Notes under the pieces: model-generated | Seen by the model: only the letters and a program-made list of their open reading frames with translations | What the model was told of the DNA's origin: nothing | Database searches by the model: none | Part shown: positions 25,098-32,971 of the stretch, piece after piece | Numbering within the stretch: the first letter of the stretch is position 1 | Layout: each line of letters starts with the position of its first letter | Assembly (NCBI GenBank): GCA_002437115.1 | Contig: DJOD01000030.1 | Coordinates: 35,769 to 81,364, forward strand | DNA length: 45,596 nucleotides | From: Prevotella sp. UBA6447 | Lineage (GTDB): Bacteria > Bacteroidota > Bacteroidia > Bacteroidales > Bacteroidaceae | Direction: 5' to 3' | Program-made: the position numbers and the translations under genes

Positions 25098-26651
25098 TCA
25101 CCGTCCCAGTTCCTTACGCATCTCGTGCCCGAGCTTCCCCCAGTAAGGCAGTCGCTTCAGCGTAGATCTCACGGTACCCACATGCCACAGCATGAGCATC
25201 AGCATGAAGGCGCATCCGCCCAAGCAGGTGACACCATAGAGTTGCTTGATGCCCGTGAGTAGGCTCTCGGCAGGCGTGTATGGATGCGCGCTCACCAGGT
25301 TGTCCATGACGTGGTAGCGCAACAGGAAGTCGTAGACCCCCTCGGTGACGGTGGCCATCAGCCCGTTGCGGATGAATCCGCAGATGGTCAGTCCCATGAA
25401 GAAATGTTGGAAAGGCATCAGTTCCTCCAGGTAGAGCGTCAGCGTGGTGAAGAAGATGGTGTATCCGAACGACCGTAGGAAGGTCGGCACGAAGAGCTGC
25501 TCCAACGGCAGTCCTGGGAACACCATGAAGTACATCATGACCTGGTAGGCAAGCAGCAGGGCGAAGCCCACGGTGAGCAGGCGTGTGTAGGGCACGCGCG
25601 TCATCTTCATCCACCAGAGGCAGAAGAGGCAACCCGTGATGTTGCCCGCGAACGTGATGAGGTTGAGGGGCGCGAGGGTCATCATGCCCCAGCGCATGAC
25701 CGCCCCTGTGTAGGCGTTCTGCAGCACTTGCGGCGTGGCGTTCATCACCTCCGCCACGGCAAACATCAGCAGGATGGGCACGAGCGTCTTGTAGGCGAAC
25801 GCCTTGGGGTCGAGGTAAGGGTGGCGTATGTGCAGCATCCGTCCCACCGTCAGCGCCACCGTCACGACCTCTGCCACGACGACCAATCGCCACAACGCGC
25901 TGTCCGCCCAGTTGTAGTGTTCACCGTAAAGGAAAATCCAGATGGCTGTGAGCAGCGCTACCGACCACATGGCGAGCCCCAGCCAGTCGATGGAGATGAA
26001 GGGCAAGGGCTTCATGAAGCGGAAATGGCGCGTGCAGGCGAACATGAAGAGCAGCACCAGGGTGAGCAGTCCGATGACGAGCCACGGCATCGACTGCCAT
26101 GCGCCCGTATGGTAGGTGAGCAGCTGGCTGAGCCAAGTGCTTCCGCTGATGTCGCCCAGCACAATCATGTAGAGCAGGGGGAAGAAGATGCGGAAGTCGC
26201 GCCGTGGCGTCATCCACAGTTGTATGTTGCTCATCACCTCGAAGGTGGCCATGAGTTTCATGAAGCCGCAGGCGTATGAGAGAAGGCATAGTAGCGGCAT
26301 CGTCTGGTGCACATCGGTGCAGGCGAAGAGCACCTGCGTGAGCACCATGCACGCCAGCATGCCACTGGTGGCGAAGAGCTCCAGTTGGCGGTTGGTGAAG
26401 CGAAACTTCAGCCTGAATAGGAAGGGGAAGGGCATGGCCACGCCCACCTCGCCGCAGATGAAGACAAACATGATGTCTTCCTGCATGAGCTGCGTGGCAC
26501 CCATCATCTGTTGCATGGAGCCGAGGTAGAGCGTGTTGACAAGTTGGAAAACGACAGCGCAAGCCAGGTAGAGCCAGGGTTGCAGCGCCTTCGGCAGGAA
26601 GGGCTTCACCATGGGCATGGCAAACGGCTGTCCGATCATGGGTCCGGGCAT
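25098..26651 (-). CDS. MFS transporter of a tripartite efflux system
   Basis: A 517-residue inner-membrane protein with 12 or more hydrophobic segments by eye, consistent with the 14-TM drug:H+ antiporter (EmrB/DHA2-like) class. The typical MFS loop motif GxLaDrxGrkxxl is not obvious, as is common in the divergent Bacteroidetes members. It follows the HlyD gene by 46 bp and the TolC gene before that, so the three make one efflux complex: MFS pump, periplasmic adaptor and outer-membrane channel. Substrate unknown; drugs, bile acids or fatty acids are possible. It ends near the bidirectional terminator. Confidence 0.85.
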   Translation of the reverse strand: MPGPMIGQPFAMPMVKPFLPKALQPWLYLACAVVFQLVNTLYLGSMQQMMGATQLMQEDIMFVFICGEVGVAMPFPFLFRLKFRFTNRQLELFATSGMLACMVLTQVLFACTDVHQTMPLLCLLSYACGFMKLMATFEVMSNIQLWMTPRRDFRIFFPLLYMIVLGDISGSTWLSQLLTYHTGAWQSMPWLVIGLLTLVLLFMFACTRHFRFMKPLPFISIDWLGLAMWSVALLTAIWIFLYGEHYNWADSALWRLVVVAEVVTVALTVGRMLHIRHPYLDPKAFAYKTLVPILLMFAVAEVMNATPQVLQNAYTGAVMRWGMMTLAPLNLITFAGNITGCLFCLWWMKMTRVPYTRLLTVGFALLLAYQVMMYFMVFPGLPLEQLFVPTFLRSFGYTIFFTTLTLYLEELMPFQHFFMGLTICGFIRNGLMATVTEGVYDFLLRYHVMDNLVSAHPYTPAESLLTGIKQLYGVTCLGGCAFMLMLMLWHVGTVRSTLKRLPYWGKLGHEMRKELGR

Positions 26652-26697
26652 AGGCTATGTGCTACGTTAAGGGTTGTAAATCATGTGTCTTGAGCGG

Positions 26698-27777
26698 TCA
26701 GTGGCTGACGCGCGCCTCCACGTTGAGGCCGCTGCGCAGCCGTTTCACATCGTCCGCCTTGTTGCCGGGAATCAGCTCTATGCGCACAGGCACGCGCTGC
26801 TCCACCTTCACGAAGTTGCCTGTGGCGTTGTCCACGGGTATGTGGTCCATGTCGGCGCCCGACGCGGCCGAAATGGCCACCACGCGGCCCTTGTAGGTCG
26901 TTCCGGGCACAGCGTCGCACTCAAACGAGGCTTCGGCTCCCACGCGAATGCGTCGCAGCTGCGACTCGCGGTAGTTGGCGATGACCCACACCTGGCTGTC
27001 GTCCACGATGTCGACCAGCAGTTGGCCTGGCTGCACCAGCTGGCCTGTGTGAATGTTCTTCCGCCCCACGTATCCGTCGCAGGGAGCCGTGATGACAGTG
27101 TAGCCTAAGTTGAGCTCAGCCAGGCGTATCTGGGCCTCGGCCACGCTCTCCCCGGCACGGCTCTGCCCGAGCCGTTGGCTCTGCTCGCCCGTCAGACTTG
27201 CCGTGGCGTTGCGGCTCGCGGCGGCCTGCTCCATGCGGGCTCGGGCGGCCTGCCAGCGCGAGTGGGCTTGCTCGAAGCGCGTCTTGGCGTTGTCAAACTG
27301 CTGCTGCGTGACGGCACCCTTGGCCAGCAACGCGCTGAAGCGGTCGTAGTCGCGACGCGCATTGTCCATGCCTTCCTTGGCCTCAGCGATGCCCGCGCTT
27401 GCCACGCTGATGCCCGCGCTTGCCACGCTGACGTTGCGTCGCGTGGTTCCCAGGCTTGCCGTGACGGCGCCGCTGCCGCTCTTCTGTCCCTTCAGGCCGG
27501 CCTCGGCTTGCGCCAGGGCCAGGCGATACTCGGCATCGTCGATGACGACCAGCGTGTCGCCTTTCTTGACGTGCTGGAATTCGTTGAACCTGATTTCCTT
27601 GATGAAGCCCTGCACACGCGTGTTGACGGGCGTGAGGTTGCGGTGCACCATGGCGTTGTCGGTGAACTCCGCGCTGCCGAGATGCACGAAACGGCTGCAC
27701 ACGTAGATGACCCCGAGCACCAGGAGGGCAATGACCGCGATGTTGTAGGCTCTCAATATTTGCTTCTTCTTGTTCAT
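26698..27777 (-). CDS. HlyD/EmrA-type membrane fusion protein
   Basis: A 359-residue periplasmic adaptor anchored by one N-terminal membrane helix (about 12-28). The first half of the lipoyl/barrel-sandwich domain is at VNTRVQGFIKEIRFNEFQHVKKGDTL (split at about 52-76), then an alpha-hairpin coiled coil (about 85-215), and the second lipoyl half (YTVITAPCDGYVGRKNIHTGQLV) and beta-barrel. The coiled coil contains an exact 7-residue duplication, SVASAGI (117-123 and 124-130). Its start codon overlaps the TolC stop by 4 bp (ATGA), implying translational coupling. It links the MFS pump to the TolC channel. Confidence 0.92.
   Translation of the reverse strand: MNKKKQILRAYNIAVIALLVLGVIYVCSRFVHLGSAEFTDNAMVHRNLTPVNTRVQGFIKEIRFNEFQHVKKGDTLVVIDDAEYRLALAQAEAGLKGQKSGSGAVTASLGTTRRNVSVASAGISVASAGIAEAKEGMDNARRDYDRFSALLAKGAVTQQQFDNAKTRFEQAHSRWQAARARMEQAAASRNATASLTGEQSQRLGQSRAGESVAEAQIRLAELNLGYTVITAPCDGYVGRKNIHTGQLVQPGQLLVDIVDDSQVWVIANYRESQLRRIRVGAEASFECDAVPGTTYKGRVVAISAASGADMDHIPVDNATGNFVKVEQRVPVRIELIPGNKADDVKRLRSGLNVEARVSH
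27389..27430. repeat. Exact 21-bp in-frame tandem duplication within the HlyD gene
   Basis: Two identical 21-bp copies (27389-27409 and 27410-27430) encode SVASAGI twice in the first arm of the coiled-coil hairpin. Seven residues is one heptad, so the helix register is kept. Confidence 0.9.
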
Positions 27778-29084
27778 AATTCTCCTGCGATAAATTTCAT
27801 TTTATAATAAGCGTAAGCGATGTTGATGCGCGCGTCGGCCTCGGCCAGCTCGGCGTCGAGGCGCGTGTTGCTGGCATCGAGCATGTCGGTGACGAGTGCC
27901 AGCTGGTTGAGGTAGCGGTCGCTCACCACCTGGTAGTTCTCGCGGGCGAGCTCTACGTTCTTCTGCTGAGTCTCGAGCTCGGTGTAGCTCTGCTGGTAGG
28001 CCACCCAGGCCGCTTGCATCTGGTTGTCCACCTGCTCGCGCGCCACGGCCTTGTGGTAGGCCGCCTCTTGCGTCTGCAGGCGTGCCTGTCGCACGCGCTT
28101 GTTGCTCTTGTAGAGCGACGACAACTGGTAGCTGACACCCACGCCCACGTACCACACGTTGAGGTTCTTGTTGACCGGCGGCAGCTCGAAGGTGATGGGA
28201 CCCTCAAAGTTGTTCGAAGCCACCAGGGCCACCTTGGGGCGCATGGCGCTGCGGGCCACGCGCAACTGTTGGCCGGCCACCTGCTCGTCGATGGAGGCCA
28301 TGCGCAGCTGCGGGCTTCCCAGCGTTGCCGCCTGTTGCCAGCGGTCTTGCCCGTCGCGCCCCAGTTGCAGGGTGGCCACGTCGTCGGCCGGCTCCACGCT
28401 GACCTCACCGCTGAGGCCGAGGGCGTTGCAGAGCTGGTGGCTGATGACGGCGCGTCGGTTGCGCGCCTGCGTCAGGTGGAGCCGCAGCGTCTGGAGCTGC
28501 AGCTCGTAGCGCGTCACGTCGTTCTTCAGTGCCACGCCTTGCTTGTGTCGCTCGTCGATGTGAGCGGTGAGCTGCTCCGTCAGGGTGATGTTGGCCTGTA
28601 GCACGCGCTCACGGTTGGCCAGCTTTTCCAGGTCGAGGTACAGGCCGAGAGCGAGCAGCCGTTGCTGCTGGCGTGTGAGGTCGTTGGCGGCGAGGGCTTT
28701 CTCCAGCCCCAGTTCCGACAGGCGCACGCCAGCGTCTATAGCTCCGCCGGCATAGAGGGTCTGCTGAACGTCGACCGACAACTGGTTGCCGAGGTGTGGC
28801 GAGTGGAGCCCGTGCACCTCGCTGAAGTTGCGGTCCATGAGCAACACGTTGCCGATGAAACTGGCCGACAGGCGCGTCGACACGTCGGGCAGGCGTTGGC
28901 TGCGTGCCGCACTCACGCCCTCGCGCGCCGCCTCTACGCCCGAGTGGCTTGCGCGTAGGTTGCTGTTGGCCTTTTCCAGGAGCTCAAACATCTCGCCGAT
29001 GGTGAGCCGACGGGTGGTTTGAGCCATGCCAGCAGCCGCCAGGGCGACGGTGAAAACCGTCACCAACAATAGTCGTTTTAACAT
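27774..29084 (-). CDS. TolC-family outer membrane efflux protein
   Basis: A 436-residue outer-membrane channel. Sec signal peptide MLKRLLLVTVFTVALAAAGMAQ, then two OEP repeats with long helical stretches (SHSGVEAAREGVSAARSQR; the second near QEAAYHKAVAREQVDNQM) typical of TolC. It is the first gene of the operon, overlaps the HlyD start by 4 bp, and is read away from a divergent AraC-type gene. Having the outer-membrane gene first is common in Bacteroidetes efflux operons. Confidence 0.92.
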   Translation of the reverse strand: MLKRLLLVTVFTVALAAAGMAQTTRRLTIGEMFELLEKANSNLRASHSGVEAAREGVSAARSQRLPDVSTRLSASFIGNVLLMDRNFSEVHGLHSPHLGNQLSVDVQQTLYAGGAIDAGVRLSELGLEKALAANDLTRQQQRLLALGLYLDLEKLANRERVLQANITLTEQLTAHIDERHKQGVALKNDVTRYELQLQTLRLHLTQARNRRAVISHQLCNALGLSGEVSVEPADDVATLQLGRDGQDRWQQAATLGSPQLRMASIDEQVAGQQLRVARSAMRPKVALVASNNFEGPITFELPPVNKNLNVWYVGVGVSYQLSSLYKSNKRVRQARLQTQEAAYHKAVAREQVDNQMQAAWVAYQQSYTELETQQKNVELARENYQVVSDRYLNQLALVTDMLDASNTRLDAELAEADARINIAYAYYKMKFIAGEL

Positions 29085-29115
29085 GCTTTATGGTATTTTT
29101 CTCTGTTATCGGGTG

Positions 29116-29146
29116 CAAAGTTACGGAGATTTTACAGTCTGTCGAA
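29116..29146 (-). promoter_or_regulatory. Promoter of the efflux operon
   Basis: TAACTTTG (29116-29123, minus) with TTCG (29143-29146) 19 nt upstream as a one-mismatch -33. The 132-bp divergent space between the two starts is the likely place for AraC binding. Confidence 0.65.
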
Positions 29147-29200
29147 TGATGAAAAAACGCTTGCTTTTGACAAAATGGGAACAAGCCGACAAAAAAATGC

Positions 29201-29208
29201 TATCTTTG
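29201..29208 (+). promoter_or_regulatory. -7 box for the AraC-type regulator
   Basis: TATCTTTG matches TAnnTTTG but is only 8 nt from the ATG at 29217, so the transcript would have almost no 5' leader. Could also be chance, although the only alternative upstream ATG (29175) precedes this box. Confidence 0.5.
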
Positions 29209-29216
29209 CAGACGAA

Positions 29217-30071
29217 ATGGAAACACAGCTTGCACACATCACCCCACACAACCTCCGCGCCCCCCAGCATGCCGTGGGCCATGGCGCGTTGCTCGTCTGC
29301 CTCGGCGGCCAGGCCACCGTAACCATCAACTTCGACTCGTGGCCGTTGCGCCCCGACAGCGTCATCATCTTCTTCCCCGGCGACGTGGTGCGCTGGAGCG
29401 ACGTGAGCCCCGACTTCGAGGCCGACATCCTTCGCTACTCGCAACAAGTGTTGCGGGCGGCCAGCCTCCACATTGAGCATGAGGTATACCTTGAGCTGCG
29501 CAAGGACCGCCTCTGCCACGACGAGCCCCTGGTGATTGGTGTCGTGAAGAGCATCTTCAGCATCCTCGGCTTCTACTTCGGCGACCCCTACACGCCCTCC
29601 CTCCAGCGCATCGTCACGCTACAGCTCCAGTCGTTCTTCATCGGCTTTGCCGACTATGTGCGCTTCAACCCCAGGAACCACGGTGAGCGGCCGTCCGACT
29701 CGCAGCGCGTGCAGCAGCTCTTCGCCCAGTTCATGCGGCTCATCGAGGAGCGCCACAAGGAGCTGCGCGAGGTGTCGGCCTATGCGCGGCTGATGAGCAT
29801 CAGCCGCAAGTACCTGAGCCGCGTGTCGCTGCAGCACACGGGTTACCCGCCCAAGAAAATCATCGACGACTATCTTGTGGAGCAACTCAAGCTGACGCTC
29901 TACAACACCCACCGCAGCCTCAAGGAGGTGGCCGCCGAGTATCATTTTCCCGACCAGTCGGCCCTCACCCGTTACTTCCGCCAGCACTGCGGCACCACGC
30001 CCAAGCTCTTCCTCGCCCAGGCGCAACCGCAGATTGGTACTGCAGACAATAAGCCTGGGCGGCCGACTTAA
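29217..30071 (+). CDS. AraC-family transcriptional regulator
   Basis: A 284-residue regulator with an N-terminal cupin-like sensing domain (about 10-150) and a C-terminal double helix-turn-helix domain (about 180-275), seen in SISRKYLSRVSLQHTG and in SLKEVAAEYHFPDQSALTRYF, the latter being the second HTH with its usual F-x-D/S-x-S-x-L-x-R-x-F signature. The start METQLAH is chosen because an upstream ATG precedes the -7 box. It is divergent from the TolC-HlyD-MFS operon and is its probable regulator, responding to an unknown effector. Function of control is inferred from position. Confidence 0.88.
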   Translation: METQLAHITPHNLRAPQHAVGHGALLVCLGGQATVTINFDSWPLRPDSVIIFFPGDVVRWSDVSPDFEADILRYSQQVLRAASLHIEHEVYLELRKDRLCHDEPLVIGVVKSIFSILGFYFGDPYTPSLQRIVTLQLQSFFIGFADYVRFNPRNHGERPSDSQRVQQLFAQFMRLIEERHKELREVSAYARLMSISRKYLSRVSLQHTGYPPKKIIDDYLVEQLKLTLYNTHRSLKEVAAEYHFPDQSALTRYFRQHCGTTPKLFLAQAQPQIGTADNKPGRPT

Positions 30072-30171
30072 CAGCGCGTATTTGCGCCCCACTGCCCGTC
30101 TGCTGGCCAGCGCGCGATTCTACGGCAACGCATTGTCGCTATTTTTCATGCCTGCAGACAAGGTTGGGCAA

Positions 30172-30205
30172 CAAAAAACTCGCAAGTGTCCACTTGCGAG
30201 TTTTT
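30172..30205. terminator. Bidirectional terminator between the AraC and small-peptide genes
   Basis: AAAAACTCGCAAG pairs with CTTGCGAGTTTTT around TGTCCA; T-runs follow on both strands. It separates converging genes. Confidence 0.88.
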
Positions 30206-30234
30206 CGAATGGCATGGAAGAAAAGCAGAAGGCT

Positions 30235-30429
30235 TTAGTCTCCTCCCCAATTGTCCGTGTTGTCATACCAGCTGCCGTCTGAGTCGTCGGGGTCCTTGCT
30301 CTCATGGACGTCAAAGTTGTCGATGGTTGTGTCGCTGGTAGAGCTTTTGACGGAGGCTGTTGTCAATCCGCACAGGTCATCCTTCACGGTGATGGCTTGT
30401 ATTTGTGGTGCTACATATTTCTTTTTCAT
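30235..30429 (-). CDS. Small 64-residue peptide, MKKKYVAPQ type
   Basis: Function unknown. The N-terminus MKKKYVAPQIQAITV resembles the short KKxYxxP peptides often seen in Bacteroidales; then a DDLCG step, a Ser/Thr-rich stretch, and an acidic, aromatic tail (SDGSWYDNTDNWGGD). There is no signal peptide and only one cysteine. It begins 22 bp after the 781-residue surface-protein gene on the same strand and is followed by a strong terminator, so it is probably the last gene of that transcript. A leader-core peptide (RiPP precursor-like) layout is possible, but no modifying enzyme or peptide transporter is nearby. Gene status is supported by its context and start; function is not. Confidence 0.6.
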   Translation of the reverse strand: MKKKYVAPQIQAITVKDDLCGLTTASVKSSTSDTTIDNFDVHESKDPDDSDGSWYDNTDNWGGD

Positions 30430-30451
30430 TGTGATTTTTCTTAAGTGTTTG

Positions 30452-32797
30452 TTATTTGACGATTACTTTTCTGCCTTTGATGATGTAAAGCCCACTGGGC
30501 AAGTTTTGCGTTGACGAGCCTTTGCGCACCATCTGCCCGTTCAGGTTGTAGACGGCATCCATCGTCGGCTTGTAAGCGACAACAGGGGCGAAGAGGTCAT
30601 CGTCGATGATGTCGTCGATGCCCGTGGCTGTGTCTTCCCTCGCGCCGTCCAGCCAAAATGTAACATCCTTGGAAGGAGAAGTCTTGGTGGCATCTTGGTC
30701 GGTGAGGTCGGTGAGCCTGAACCAGCAGCGGAACGCTTTCAGACCATATTGCTTGGTGTCGGGCACTTTCCACAGGCTTCCGTTGTTCATGAAGTAGGCC
30801 CCCGAAAGGTTGTCGCGGCTCTCCTCCTGGTTGTCAACTTCATCTGTGTAGAAATATCCCTTTTTGTCTTTGGTGTAGAAAGTCTTCACCAAGGTTCCCT
30901 TGCATACCATGTCTTCGTTTTCCGATTTCATGGTTGTGATGGACACACCGTGCTGGTCTATGTATCTTTTGAGGTCGTCCCTGTTCAGCGTGATGCTGGA
31001 GATGTCGTAATGGTTCGCGGCGATGGTGACTTGTCCGCCTGTGTAACGTGTTTCTCCATCCTGGGCGTTTGTGATGCCCTCGTTCTCTTCCAGCCAGTAT
31101 TGGTTGCGCGATTTCCTCAGGCGAGGTGTCGTGTATTCACTGTTGTATCCCGCCTCCTTGGTCGGCTTGATGATGTAGGGGGTGAAGGCGTGTAGCATGA
31201 CGGTGCTGTCGTTGGGTGCATCCACACTCTTGAACTGCACGCTGTTGGCGGTGAGCTTGTACAGACCCGCCAAGAGCACGTCGTCTCCGAACGTGCGTTT
31301 CATCTGACCGTAGGTGAGGTCAACGGGGAGGATGATGCTGTTCCACTTGTTGAGCGTGAACTTGCGGTTGAGGTGAAGCACGGTGTTCTTGTATTCGTCC
31401 GAGGTCTGGGTGAGGTAGCTCAGGTCGGGGTTGTCCTCGTCGAGCACGAGGTTGGGCTGCTCTGAGTCGCCGGCATAGAGCATGCGGAAATTGTCGAAGG
31501 CCGTCCATTCGTCGGTTGGCGTGGCGTTCTTGTCGCCATCGACCTCGATGCCGAACAGGAGCCATCCATACTTGTTTTTGATGTCGTCTTCAGTGACATG
31601 CACCATCACCTGGTTCTCATATCTTCCGGCGTAGAAAGCCTTGCCCGCTTCCAAGAGATCCTTGGGGCCATCTTCTTCCAATGGGTTGAGCAGGTCCGAC
31701 GCAAGGATCGTGCCGCTGTTATAATAATCCATGTAAGTCGTGACGAATATTTTGGCAAGGCCTTTGGTGTTGCTGAATCCATTGCACCTGAATATGAACC
31801 AACCTGGCTTGTTGATTACAATCTGTTGTTCCACGAGGACGTTGTGGCAGTTTTTGATGTCTGCGCAAAAATACTTGCCATTCTCACAGAGATATTCCTT
31901 GTCGTTGACCTTGTCGCCTTGGTAAGCATTGTTGCCAAACAGGGTGTACTTATAGAATCCTTCTGTGCCGTAGCGCACAGCATTGTTGTGCCCTCCTGTG
32001 GCGAGCCAGTGGCCTTCATCCGTCAAGTTATATTGGAAATCAGGATTTATGAGCAGGAAGGTGGCTCCGATGGGCGCTGTCAAGTCGGAAGGTGATTTGT
32101 AGAACAGCTCGTAATATTCCTGGACGGTTATCAGCTTCCATGTTTGGTAGTCGGCCTTCTCGGGAGCGTCAGCCGTGGCCTCGCAGAGATTGCCATCGGG
32201 ATCGTTGGGGATGGCGGTCAAGTACCGGTTGCCATAGGTCGATATTTTATAGACCTTGTTGGTTGAGGCGTCGTAGCCGTCGGCTTTCTCGAATTTCCAG
32301 CCGAAGCTCCGGCTGTTGTCGTTGGGTTGCTGGTCGAGATAGACGCCATTCTTCAGTCCGTCGTTGTCTATGTATTGCACATAGCTGTCCTTGTTGTCCT
32401 TGTTGGTTGTGAGATAATTCTGGCGCGTCCTGATGTTGTAGGTGCCCTGGGTGGCCGAGTTGTTGAATATCCAGAGGTAAATGCCTGCTGAACTCAGGCT
32501 GGCGTGGCGACCGTAAGAGCCCCCGATGTTGAAAAACTTCTGCGCCCCCACGTTGAAGAGCAGGAAGGTCTTGCTTCTGGCCGCACTGTCTTTCGGCGTC
32601 TCGCGGTAGGTGTTGTCCGTGTTGATAATGTCTGCTGGATCAGAACCGATCAAGTGATCGACATCGATGTTAATCTTGTCTTGTGCCATCGACTTGCAAA
32701 AGGCAAGTCCACAAAAGGCTGCAATAGCCCACAATCTCAGCTTGTGCCCTCCTTTGAGGTGATGCTTCTTCTTCTTCGAATTGTTCTTTTGATTCAT
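30452..32797 (-). CDS. Large secreted protein with T9SS-type C-terminal tail
   Basis: A 781-residue exported protein without a recognised domain. The N-terminus is unusual: a 20-residue basic stretch (MNQKNNSKKKKHHLKGGHK) precedes the hydrophobic core LWAIAAFCGLAFCKSMAQ, so the signal peptide is long. Repeated beta-rich segments with many Tyr, Asn and Asp follow (FLLFNVGAQKFFNIGGSYG, YGNRYLTAIPND, WNSIILPVDLTYGQM). The end, YNLNGQMVRKGSSTQNLPSG then a short basic tail, resembles Por/T9SS sorting domains. Base composition is visibly lower in GC than the flanking GH10 and AraC genes, which may reflect transfer. It probably functions at the cell surface or outside; adhesion or glycan binding is a guess. 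Confidence 0.7.
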   Translation of the reverse strand: MNQKNNSKKKKHHLKGGHKLRLWAIAAFCGLAFCKSMAQDKINIDVDHLIGSDPADIINTDNTYRETPKDSAARSKTFLLFNVGAQKFFNIGGSYGRHASLSSAGIYLWIFNNSATQGTYNIRTRQNYLTTNKDNKDSYVQYIDNDGLKNGVYLDQQPNDNSRSFGWKFEKADGYDASTNKVYKISTYGNRYLTAIPNDPDGNLCEATADAPEKADYQTWKLITVQEYYELFYKSPSDLTAPIGATFLLINPDFQYNLTDEGHWLATGGHNNAVRYGTEGFYKYTLFGNNAYQGDKVNDKEYLCENGKYFCADIKNCHNVLVEQQIVINKPGWFIFRCNGFSNTKGLAKIFVTTYMDYYNSGTILASDLLNPLEEDGPKDLLEAGKAFYAGRYENQVMVHVTEDDIKNKYGWLLFGIEVDGDKNATPTDEWTAFDNFRMLYAGDSEQPNLVLDEDNPDLSYLTQTSDEYKNTVLHLNRKFTLNKWNSIILPVDLTYGQMKRTFGDDVLLAGLYKLTANSVQFKSVDAPNDSTVMLHAFTPYIIKPTKEAGYNSEYTTPRLRKSRNQYWLEENEGITNAQDGETRYTGGQVTIAANHYDISSITLNRDDLKRYIDQHGVSITTMKSENEDMVCKGTLVKTFYTKDKKGYFYTDEVDNQEESRDNLSGAYFMNNGSLWKVPDTKQYGLKAFRCWFRLTDLTDQDATKTSPSKDVTFWLDGAREDTATGIDDIIDDDLFAPVVAYKPTMDAVYNLNGQMVRKGSSTQNLPSGLYIIKGRKVIVK

Positions 32798-32882
32798 TTC
32801 CTTTACAATTTTGCCTATTGTGTTAATCCTATTTATAAAGTTTATCCTTTTTATTGGTGATAACTGCTTTTTATACGCATTG

Positions 32883-32890
32883 CAAAAATA
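32883..32890 (-). promoter_or_regulatory. -7 box for the 781-residue surface protein
   Basis: TATTTTTG (minus) matches TAnnTTTG and lies just downstream of the GH10 hairpin, giving a roughly 80-nt AT-rich leader to the start at 32797. Confidence 0.6.
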
Positions 32891-32899
32891 CTAAAAATC

Positions 32900-32948
32900 C
32901 GTGACGCGCCGTTTGCAAAAAGGTTTATTTTGCAAACGGCGCGTCACG
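32900..32948 (-). terminator. Terminator after GH10
   Basis: A 21-bp perfect stem (CGTGACGCGCCGTTTGCAAAA with its complement) and 7-nt loop, 23 bp after the GH10 stop, followed on the minus strand by GGATTTTTAG. Insulates the xylanase transcript from the next gene. Confidence 0.85.
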
Positions 32949-32971
32949 AATTTGATTTATGTCAAGCGCGA

